Of a DNA stretch of 64,000 nucleotides, positions 9,158-16,283 are shown one piece after another. Below the pieces are notes generated by a model. It saw nothing but the letters and a program-made list of their open reading frames with translations. It was not told the origin of the DNA and did no database searches. Position 1 is the first letter of the stretch. Each line of letters opens with the position of its first letter. The position numbers and the translations under genes were made by a program. Origin of the DNA: Chitinophaga varians (GTDB lineage: Bacteria > Bacteroidota > Bacteroidia > Chitinophagales > Chitinophagaceae); assembly GCF_012641275.1 (NCBI RefSeq), contig NZ_JABAIA010000004.1:850716-914715 (forward strand), written 5' to 3'.

Positions 9158-12100
9158 ATGCGATTAGTCAGGAATGTAAAACTGTTTTTCCGGGAAGGAA
9201 ACTCGGACAAAACATATGAAATAGACCTTTGTGAAGTTGGCCCGGAACAATATACTGTTAACTTTAGATACGGAAAACGCTTCGGAACCCTGAAAGAAGG
9301 CACCAAGACTGTAACCCCCGTAGCGCTTGCAGCCGCCACCACCATCTTTGACGCCCTGGAAAAGGAAAAGCGCAGCAAAGGTTATCTCGGTGAGCAGGAA
9401 GCTGTGCAGGACCTTTCTTTTGTACCAGTAGATACTTCCGTAGTGGCCGATCCACAAGATGCCGCTATTCTCAAAAGGTTGCAGGGCGCACTGGAAAATA
9501 AGCCCGCGTATAAAACTGCCTGGAAAACATCGCGTGTGATCTGGAAAGCAGGTGAACGTAAGCTCAAGGAAGCGGTCCCTTATCTGATCAAACTGATGGA
9601 AAGGGGAGATGCTATGCAGCGTTATACCGCGCTCTGGGCCCTCGGCAGATGTGCCGATCCCGCTGCGGTCCCGGTACTGCGTTCCTATGCAGATAACGGC
9701 TCCTATGCGCAGAACATCCGGATGCTGGCCGCCAATGGCCTGCTACTGACGCTTCCCGAAGAGGAGCGCAACGCGCATATACAGAGCCATTTCCACCGCC
9801 TGCCGGAATCATTGCAGCAAACCATCGCCGGTGATAATGCCCAGGCCATCTTCGACGAGGTACAGCAGCTGGTCATGGTCAAATCAGAACTCAACTACCC
9901 GATGCTGGAAGACCTGTATATCGTGGCGTATAACAATAAGGCCGTCAGGGACGCTATCATCGGCTTCCTGGTCCATATGCCTTTACGCCCCAGCCACTTC
10001 CAGCATATACGCCATATTTTCAAACAGGCCGAACTGCGCGACGATCAGGGAATCGTAGGTACGCTGGCCGTCAGGTTTGAAAGGGAACTGCCAATGTTCA
10101 ACCATCCCGGCAAACGACTGGACTATGATGGAAACGAATATCATCCCAATGTGTTCGTGCCGGAGTTGCAGGAGACTTTTAAAATAGCCAGGGAAATAAA
10201 AAAGCCGGGATCCCGCCTCGCTTATTCCAACAAAACAAGAAACTACCTGAGACGCAGGGTACTCCGTAACCTGCGCGCAGCGGGCAAAAGAGGCGATATG
10301 GAATATGTACGCCTCGCCACCGCCATGCTGCTGCAATACGAAGAGCAGCGTGATGCCAGGCAGGAATATCAAGTCAAACAATACAGCTGGGTCAATGGCC
10401 GCTATACCACCTGGTATAAGCAGTATCCGGCCCATGCGCAGGCCGTATTCCTCAACTATATTCTGCGGGGAAACAATCCTGATTTGAAGCTGGACTCCAA
10501 CGGTACGGCATGGTGTTTCCAGGTGGACAGAAATGAAAAAGGTGAGATTACGCGTGAAGCGACGATGCTCCGCGACCACCCCGATACCGTGAAAGCACAG
10601 CAAAAAGGAACGCTGTTACAGAAACTGTTCGGCTGGCTGGGCGGGGAGAAACAAACGCCGGCACCCGGTGTGGTACCGCCCACTTATCAGCCGGAAACCG
10701 CTCCTGCGGCGCCGGCCAGCGAGGTGCCTTACCTGGAGTTATGGCGACAGATGCCACAGGCGTTTGTGCAGCTGCTGATCGCCGGTAGAATGGAAGTGGT
10801 GCATCTCTTTGCCATGGAGCAATTGAAATCGCACCCCGAATACGCAGACCTGAAAGCCAAAATGGATGAGCAAACGATCTACTATCTGCTGATCAGCCAT
10901 TTTAATGTTCCCGCGCTCTTCGGCCTGGAACTGGCAAAAGAAAAATATAACCCGGCCAACCTATCGTTCTTCCTGTTGTACGCCGTTACCATGAGCCCTC
11001 TGGAAGTGGCCAGGGTACAGGGCCTCGACTGGGTAGACCAAAACAAGGCTGCCTGCTTCGGGGACGCGGATTTCCTGATGCGGATGATATTTAATCCGTA
11101 TAAGGATGTCCGTAATTATGTACGGCAACAACTGACACCGGAACATCTGCCCATCGACAAGGCACGCGCACTCGTCGGTAAGGCGATTGCCGCATTGCTG
11201 GCGTCCAACAATCTGGCAGATGATGTGAACCAGAACCTCAACGATGGTTGCCAGATCCTGGAACATTTCTGCGCCGATGCCCTGCGTGAAGTGGACATGA
11301 AAGTGATCACTGACCTTATGAACTCACCCACACCGGCCTGCCAGGCTTTTGGCGTGCGTCTGATGGTGATGAAACAAGGACAGCTGAATTTTGCAGAACT
11401 GTCAGACCAGCTGCTGCGTAACCTGGTGGCCAGCCAGCATGCTTCGGTAAGAATGGCCGGCATGTCTGTCCTGAAAGCGATGCCGGAAGCGGAACTGTTG
11501 CGCAGGGCAGAGGTGTTGCTCGATATCGTGCTGGCACCGTATGCGGACGTACGAAAAGAAATACGCCCGCTGATAGCCTCTCTGGTAGCGAAAGACAGCC
11601 GCCTGGCCGTGTATCTGGTCAACGAGCTGGTGCCGCGCCTCATGCGCAAGGAAACCTCAGAAGGTATCCACGATGATATCGCTGCTATCCTGAGCCATGA
11701 GCTGGTAGGGCATCTGCAGGACGTAGACACCGCTACCGCATTACGTTTACTGTATGCCAACTATCGCGCTGCACAGGAATTTGGCGTGGTAGTATTGAAT
11801 AAATACATCCCGGCAGAAGCGCTGACCGTTAAACAGGTGATTGCTGCCGGCAGCCACGAACTGCTGGCGGTGCGTGAATGGAGCTGGGGCTTCTTTAACC
11901 GGCATGCCGCCCGTATGCGCTATGAGCGCGACGCGGCCATCGGCCTGCTGGACGCTAAATGGGACGATACCCGCCGTTTTGCGCAGGAGTTTTTCCGCAC
12001 GCAGTTCTCCGAAAATGACTGGACGCCGGAAACCCTCGTGGCCATCGCCGACAGCGTGCGCCCGGACATTCAGGCCTTCGGCCGTGAAATGCTGACGCGT

Positions 12101-12490
12101 TTCTTCAAAGATGCAGACGGACCGTCTTATCTGCTGAAACTGAGCCAGCATCCGAGCGTGGCCATGCAGGTTTTTGCCACCAATTACCTGGCAGCCTATG
12201 CTACCGACAATCTGGAGTACCTGCGCAGTATGGAGCATTATTTCCGTTCTGTGCTGAGCCGTGTCAACAAAGCCAGGGTAGCCAAAGAGCGTATCTTTAA
12301 CCTGTTGGAGAAAGAAGCCTTGAAGTCTGCCGAAGCAGCTGCTTACATCGGAGAGATCATCGCTCATATATCCGCTACCGTGTCTATTGCTGACAAGGCA
12401 CGCTGCATACAGATCATGCGCGATATACAGCAACAGTTCGATATTGCACTGCCAATAACGTTAATGCCCGTACGAACCCAAACGATTTAG
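9158..12490 (+). CDS. Retron-associated WGR/HEAT (ARM-type) repeat protein
   Basis: A 1110-residue protein and the first gene of the retron locus. Residues 1-80 form a WGR-like domain (MRLVRNVKLFFREGNSDKTY..., ending ALEKEKRSKGYL), but the signature reads YGKRFGT instead of WGRIGT. HEAT-like helical repeats follow from about residue 120 (VPYLIKLMERGDAMQRYTAL) and again over most of residues 700-1080 (MNSPTPACQAFGVRLMVMKQ, SVAMQVFATNYLAAY). Between them lies an unrecognised segment with WVNGRYTTWYKQYP and a Pro/Ala-rich linker (about residues 505-530). There is no signal peptide, so it is cytoplasmic. The following SWIM gene is 90 bp away, then the RNA and the RT. I recall an ARM-type protein as one of the two accessory components of type XIII retrons. 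By analogy with other retrons it may be effector or regulator; that is inference. Confidence 0.82.
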   Translation: MRLVRNVKLFFREGNSDKTYEIDLCEVGPEQYTVNFRYGKRFGTLKEGTKTVTPVALAAATTIFDALEKEKRSKGYLGEQEAVQDLSFVPVDTSVVADPQDAAILKRLQGALENKPAYKTAWKTSRVIWKAGERKLKEAVPYLIKLMERGDAMQRYTALWALGRCADPAAVPVLRSYADNGSYAQNIRMLAANGLLLTLPEEERNAHIQSHFHRLPESLQQTIAGDNAQAIFDEVQQLVMVKSELNYPMLEDLYIVAYNNKAVRDAIIGFLVHMPLRPSHFQHIRHIFKQAELRDDQGIVGTLAVRFERELPMFNHPGKRLDYDGNEYHPNVFVPELQETFKIAREIKKPGSRLAYSNKTRNYLRRRVLRNLRAAGKRGDMEYVRLATAMLLQYEEQRDARQEYQVKQYSWVNGRYTTWYKQYPAHAQAVFLNYILRGNNPDLKLDSNGTAWCFQVDRNEKGEITREATMLRDHPDTVKAQQKGTLLQKLFGWLGGEKQTPAPGVVPPTYQPETAPAAPASEVPYLELWRQMPQAFVQLLIAGRMEVVHLFAMEQLKSHPEYADLKAKMDEQTIYYLLISHFNVPALFGLELAKEKYNPANLSFFLLYAVTMSPLEVARVQGLDWVDQNKAACFGDADFLMRMIFNPYKDVRNYVRQQLTPEHLPIDKARALVGKAIAALLASNNLADDVNQNLNDGCQILEHFCADALREVDMKVITDLMNSPTPACQAFGVRLMVMKQGQLNFAELSDQLLRNLVASQHASVRMAGMSVLKAMPEAELLRRAEVLLDIVLAPYADVRKEIRPLIASLVAKDSRLAVYLVNELVPRLMRKETSEGIHDDIAAILSHELVGHLQDVDTATALRLLYANYRAAQEFGVVVLNKYIPAEALTVKQVIAAGSHELLAVREWSWGFFNRHAARMRYERDAAIGLLDAKWDDTRRFAQEFFRTQFSENDWTPETLVAIADSVRPDIQAFGREMLTRFFKDADGPSYLLKLSQHPSVAMQVFATNYLAAYATDNLEYLRSMEHYFRSVLSRVNKARVAKERIFNLLEKEALKSAEAAAYIGEIIAHISATVSIADKARCIQIMRDIQQQFDIALPITLMPVRTQTI

Positions 12491-12567
12491 AAATTTGGTT
12501 ATTTAGTTATTTTGGGATTTTGAAAGAATACCATCTTTCAATGATGAAATAACCAAATAACAAAATC
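12491..12567. repeat. Family B palindromic repeat (copy 1) inside the retron operon
   Basis: AT-rich imperfect palindrome. Left arm has GGTTATTTAGTTATTTTG and right arm has GAAATAACCAAATAACAAAA; the inner stem is TGAAAGA (12521-12527) with TCTTTCA (12534-12540). It fills the gap between the HEAT and SWIM genes. Related copies are at 25684-25749 and 51574-51640. Confidence 0.8.
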
Positions 12568-12580
12568 TGAAAATAGATTT

Positions 12581-14233
12581 ATGTTATTCAATTACAGATA
12601 TAGCGGCAACTCACAGGTGTACAGCAATGCTACATCTGCCGGTATTTCCTTTGCCCCGGACACCCGCCGTGACCCGACCTTTTTTGTTGGAAAACTCCAT
12701 AAAAAAATCGCTTTCCGCGAAGCCATATCTGCACTGCATGATGTAGTGGTGTCGGACCTGCGTTTTAAACCCAAAGATAAAACCGCCTATAAGGAATGGG
12801 CAGCCCAGCAGGAGTCTGTATGGCTGGCGGAACATATGAACGGTTACGACGGAGAAGCTGCCAACCAACGGATTGCCGCGCTCTCCGAAAGCCTGAAGGA
12901 GGTAAGTGCAGAGAAGGATAAAGTAATGGGCCCTTTTTACAACGCCCGTAAAAAATATTTTGATTATCTGTACCAGAAAGACCGGGATGCCTGGTTTGTA
13001 CTGGACCCGGTGATCACGGTGCATCCGGATGAAATGTTCTTCGAATGTTTTAGCCAGGATGAATCTACCTATGGTAAACTGAGCGCCAGCTATAACGTTT
13101 TCAAGGAAGTGAATGAGTTCGGGTGCGGTACTACCAACATCGACTATTCCGCTGCTTTGTATGACGAGTTCCAGAAAATCCGGGACTATAAGGAAACAGA
13201 TTTTAAAGTAGACCCGGGAGGTTTTCAGATACAGACTTCGCAGGAAGAAATGTACCATGAAGTGAAAATCGATCTGCCGGACAGCTGGGTGAGAGGCTTT
13301 TTACAGGTAAGTTCCGCTATGACGCTGCCTGCCGCCACCTTCGACCTGCACCCGATGGATGTATATAATTTCTGCCTGTGGCTGCGCCGTTTCAAGGAAA
13401 AGAGCGGTCCGCGTTCCATCCGTTTTAAATTGGAGCCGGGCAAACCTGTGCGGGCGGTATTTGAACCATGGAACCACGAAATCGTGTGTGCGAGATCGAT
13501 ATACAAGGGCGGTCAAAGCCGTGAAATCAGGATATGGGGCAGAAGGAGACTGTTGATACTGGAACGCCTGGTCCCTATTGCCAAAAAATTCACTGTGCAT
13601 CTTATCGGCAACGGTCTGCCGTCTTTCTACGTCGCAGACCTGGGGGATATGCAATTTACCCTCGGGCTCTCCGGCTGGACGGCCAATGACTGGTCACGTG
13701 CCGGTCAGTTTGACTTGATGGCGCCTCGTGCCATTGTGGAAGACAGCGCCAAACTGAAAGTGTTTGCCGACCTGCAAACCCGCTGGATGGCCAAACCGGA
13801 GACCATCGCTGCTGCCACAGGGCTGGACAAAGCCACTGTACTGGGCGCGCTGGGTATCTATACGCAAGCCGGCAAAGTGATCTTTGACCTGCATAGCGGC
13901 ATGTACCGCCTGCGGGAACTGAGCCGCGACCCGCTGCCGCTGGAATCCCTGCGGTTTGCCAACCCGCTGGAAGCAGAAGCGTCGCAGCTGGTGCAGGAAA
14001 AACGGGTGACTTTCACCGCCCAGGACATTCCCGGTACCGGCATACAGTTGAAAGGAAATGTAAAAAGCACACATCGTGTATACCATCCCGTTATTGTCAT
14101 CGATAATGATGAAAGACTCAGCGATGCACATTGCGATTGTAGTTTTTATAACACTAACAAGTTGTACAAAGGGCCGTGCGAACACATGCTGGCACTGCGT
14201 ATGACGCATGCTGAAAATAATTCTGCACAATAA
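12581..14233 (+). CDS. Retron-associated winged-helix/SWIM zinc-finger protein
   Basis: A 550-residue cytoplasmic protein. The C-terminus carries a SWIM zinc-finger, C518-D-C520-x12-C533-E-H535 (spelled CDC...CEH), which binds nucleic acid or protein in other families. Before it (about residues 405-450) is a probable winged helix, with MAKPETIAAATGLDKATVL followed by the wing GKVIFDLHSGMYRL. The N-terminal 400 residues are unrecognised; they begin with MLFNYRYSGNSQVYSN. The gene lies between the HEAT-repeat gene and the retron RNA, in the same orientation as the RT. This pairing of WH-SWIM and ARM proteins with a retron RT is what I remember of type XIII retrons. A role in sensing the msDNA-RT complex or DNA damage is possible but unproven. 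Confidence 0.85.
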   Translation: MLFNYRYSGNSQVYSNATSAGISFAPDTRRDPTFFVGKLHKKIAFREAISALHDVVVSDLRFKPKDKTAYKEWAAQQESVWLAEHMNGYDGEAANQRIAALSESLKEVSAEKDKVMGPFYNARKKYFDYLYQKDRDAWFVLDPVITVHPDEMFFECFSQDESTYGKLSASYNVFKEVNEFGCGTTNIDYSAALYDEFQKIRDYKETDFKVDPGGFQIQTSQEEMYHEVKIDLPDSWVRGFLQVSSAMTLPAATFDLHPMDVYNFCLWLRRFKEKSGPRSIRFKLEPGKPVRAVFEPWNHEIVCARSIYKGGQSREIRIWGRRRLLILERLVPIAKKFTVHLIGNGLPSFYVADLGDMQFTLGLSGWTANDWSRAGQFDLMAPRAIVEDSAKLKVFADLQTRWMAKPETIAAATGLDKATVLGALGIYTQAGKVIFDLHSGMYRLRELSRDPLPLESLRFANPLEAEASQLVQEKRVTFTAQDIPGTGIQLKGNVKSTHRVYHPVIVIDNDERLSDAHCDCSFYNTNKLYKGPCEHMLALRMTHAENNSAQ

Positions 14234-14289
14234 AATTTTATTTTTCAGAATTATTTTCTAACTTGCCTGCTCGTTAATAAACACAGATC

Positions 14290-14303
14290 TTTGTAAAGAG
14301 GAA
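14290..14303 (+). repeat. Retron a1 inverted repeat
   Basis: Exact reverse complement of 14512-14525. In retrons, pairing of a1 with a2 joins the RNA ends and positions the priming guanosine. Confidence 0.88.
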
Positions 14304-14396
14304 TTGATTGCACTTGCGCCCGTAAAAGGGACGAATGATGTTTCGTCATTCAGGTATCATGACTATACATGCTTCACTAAATGCAATCTTTACTTT

Positions 14397-14470
14397 GGGA
14401 GGGGCGTACCTATAGCGAATTTACGGTACAAGCCCCGGGGGCTGAAATTCACTATAGGTACGCCCCTCCC
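14397..14470 (+). other. Retron msd hairpin (template of the msDNA)
   Basis: GGGAGGGGCGTACCTATAG (14397-14415) is perfectly complementary to 14452-14470, giving a 19-bp stem. After a C/A mismatch it continues with GAATTT (14417-14422) against AAATTC (14445-14450). A terminal GC-rich hairpin sits at 14431-14443 (AGCC, loop CCGGG, GGCT). The stem is much stronger and more GC-rich than its surroundings, as expected for msDNA. Confidence 0.88.
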
Positions 14471-14511
14471 TGGAGTTGATTGATTTAGTCAATGGCTTGC
14501 ACGAAGGCCTT

Positions 14512-14525
14512 TTCCTCTTTACAAA
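14512..14525 (+). repeat. Retron a2 inverted repeat
   Basis: Exact reverse complement of a1 at 14290-14303; marks the 3' end of the folded msr-msd. Confidence 0.88.
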
Positions 14526-14639
14526 ATCCTGTTTCTCTTCGCGTCAGGCATGGCTTCCGCAGCCGCTTCAAAGCCGGACCTTTTTACTCCGCTTCAGTTT
14601 AGCTGCTAAACATTCATTAAAAAAGTAAACGCCAACACT
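14526..14639 (+). other. Spacer between retron RNA and RT gene
   Basis: 114 bp without an ORF. It contains a 7-bp inverted repeat with a 1-nt centre, GTTTAGCTGCTAAAC (14597-14611), 28 bp before the RT start codon, which could form a hairpin affecting RT translation. No Shine-Dalgarno sequence is seen. Confidence 0.5.
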
Positions 14640-16211
14640 ATGGCCGAAGGCTTAACCCGTCAACAGCTGTACGACAGAATCCGTGCATCCTCCAAAGAGG
14701 AATTTATACTGGAAGAAATGACCCGTCTGGGTTTCTGGGCACGTAATACCACCCAGCCATCCTTACCGGAAACACTGATACGCAAGGAAGGAGAACTGCG
14801 CCGCGAATTGAATGAACTGCTGGCCGAAAAACAAAAATACCGCAACAAGGAAAGAATGCTGGCAGACATGCGCAAAGAACGCATGGCCAAAGCAAAACTG
14901 AAACGCGCGGAGACAAAAAAACGCAACGAAGAAAAAAGAAAAGCCCGCGCTGAAGCCTGGGCAGAGAAAAAGAAGTCCGATATCATCTACCTCGGTGAGG
15001 AAGTTTCCGCCGGCCTTAATAAAATTGCACCTGATGAAACACAGCTGGCCAAATTCGGCCTGCCGGTGTTCAAAGATGCTACAGCCCTGGCAGCCGCTAT
15101 GGGCATCACCCTCGGTAAACTGCGCTTCCTGGCGTTCAACCGGAAGGTGGCGCACACTTCGCACTATCAACGTTTCCAGATTGCCAAGAAATCAGGTGGC
15201 ACCCGCGTTATCTCAGCGCCTATGCCGCAACTGAAAGCCGCGCAACACTGGATACTGGAGAACATTCTCTATAAAATCAAAAACAGCGATGCTGCCCATG
15301 GTTTCGTACCCGGCAAATCCATCGTTACCAACGCCGCACCGCACGTTGGCCAGGACATCGTCATTAATATCGACCTGCGGGACTTTTTCCCTTCCGTTCC
15401 CTACAAAAGGGTGAAAGGCCTTTTCTGTAAACTGGGATACGCAGAGCAGGTGGCTACCATCCTGGGCCTCATCTGCACCGAACCGGAAGTGGATGAGATC
15501 CTGCTAGACAACCGTAAATACTATGTGGCCAAAACGGAAAGGCACCTGCCGCAGGGAGCGCCTACCAGCCCGGCACTCACGAACCTGATCTGCTTCAAAC
15601 TGGACCGCCGTTTTGAGGGGCTGGCCGCTAAATACGGTTACGCTTACACGCGATATGCGGACGATATGACTTTCTCCGCTAAAGGCGAGGCTGCCGATAA
15701 AGCCGGACAGCTGCTCTGGTCAGTGAAACAGGTGGTAAAAGAAGAAGGCTTCACCATTCATCCGGACAAACTGAAGGTGATGCGCCGCGGCGACAAAAGA
15801 GAGGTGACCGGCATCGTTGTCAATGAAAAAATCAGCCTTGACCGTGATACGCTGCGTAAGTTCCGTGCGTTGCTGCATCAGATCTCCAAAACCGGCCTGG
15901 CAGGCAAACGCTGGGGCAAAGGCAAAAATATTATTAGCAGCATGGAAGGTTTCGCCAACTACGTATACATGGTGAAACCGGAACAGGGCGCTAAGCTGAA
16001 GGAAACACTGGCGCTGCTGCTGCAAAGGGAAGACATCAAGGCGGAAGCCCGTAACCTCTGGACCACCGGCTCTACGTCGCCTGCGTCCGCTGATACGCCT
16101 GCATCGGCTGATAAACCTTCTACGGCCCAACATCCGGAAGGTATTCCCATCGTAAAAGACACACCGGCGGCTACTAATAAGCCAGATAAGCCATGGTGGG
16201 ATGTGCTATAG
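14640..16211 (+). CDS. Retron reverse transcriptase with basic coiled-coil N-terminus
   Basis: RNA-directed DNA polymerase of the retron class, 523 residues; it makes the branched msDNA from the RNA just upstream. Visible motifs: NAAPH at 231-235 (the retron NAxxH motif), catalytic DLRDF at 245-249, QGAPTSP at 305-311, the active-site YADD at 339-342, and VTG at 389-391 (retron motif Y). A thumb-like region follows to about 465. Residues 45-113 form a long, very basic predicted coiled coil (ERMLADMRKERMAKAKLKRA), absent from the classical short retron RTs of about 320 residues. The last 50 residues are an Ala/Thr/Pro-rich tail ending WWDVL. It is the last gene of the locus, ending at a strong terminator. 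The motif set excludes group II intron and DGR RTs. Confidence 0.95.
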   Translation: MAEGLTRQQLYDRIRASSKEEFILEEMTRLGFWARNTTQPSLPETLIRKEGELRRELNELLAEKQKYRNKERMLADMRKERMAKAKLKRAETKKRNEEKRKARAEAWAEKKKSDIIYLGEEVSAGLNKIAPDETQLAKFGLPVFKDATALAAAMGITLGKLRFLAFNRKVAHTSHYQRFQIAKKSGGTRVISAPMPQLKAAQHWILENILYKIKNSDAAHGFVPGKSIVTNAAPHVGQDIVINIDLRDFFPSVPYKRVKGLFCKLGYAEQVATILGLICTEPEVDEILLDNRKYYVAKTERHLPQGAPTSPALTNLICFKLDRRFEGLAAKYGYAYTRYADDMTFSAKGEAADKAGQLLWSVKQVVKEEGFTIHPDKLKVMRRGDKREVTGIVVNEKISLDRDTLRKFRALLHQISKTGLAGKRWGKGKNIISSMEGFANYVYMVKPEQGAKLKETLALLLQREDIKAEARNLWTTGSTSPASADTPASADKPSTAQHPEGIPIVKDTPAATNKPDKPWWDVL

Positions 16212-16230
16212 GAGATCACACATTAATCAT

Positions 16231-16266
16231 AAAAAAGCCTGCGCTGGACACAGCGCAGGCTTTTTT
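16231..16266. terminator. Bidirectional terminator after the retron RT
   Basis: AAAAAAGCCTGCGCTG (16231-16246) pairs perfectly with CAGCGCAGGCTTTTTT (16251-16266) around GACA. It serves the RT gene and the convergent TonB receptor gene. Confidence 0.95.
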
Positions 16267-16283
16267 ATGTGGTGTATAACAGA

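Larger units (their letters stand above)
14290..14525 (+). ncRNA. Retron msr-msd non-coding RNA
   Basis: The 406-bp gap before the RT gene holds a retron RNA. Perfect 14-nt inverted repeats bound it: a1 TTTGTAAAGAGGAA (14290-14303) and a2 TTCCTCTTTACAAA (14512-14525). The first G after a1 (14306) is a candidate branching guanosine. The msr part holds a small CCC/GGG hairpin (14319-14330) and an 8-bp stem-loop at 14333-14351 with a GTTTC tip, like the RT-recognised UUU loop of Ec86. GATTGCA (14306-14312) can also pair with TGCAATC (14382-14388) to close the msr. The msd is the long hairpin 14397-14470, followed by a small ATTGA/TCAAT hairpin (14479-14493). The RNA lies 56 bp after the SWIM stop and 114 bp before the RT start. 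The exact ends are inferred; a promoter of its own was not identified. Confidence 0.9.

Noticed and set aside
14640..16211. Group II intron or DGR reverse transcriptase
   Set aside because: No maturase or endonuclease domain, no template/variable repeat pair, and the retron NAxxH and VTG motifs are present with an upstream msr-msd.
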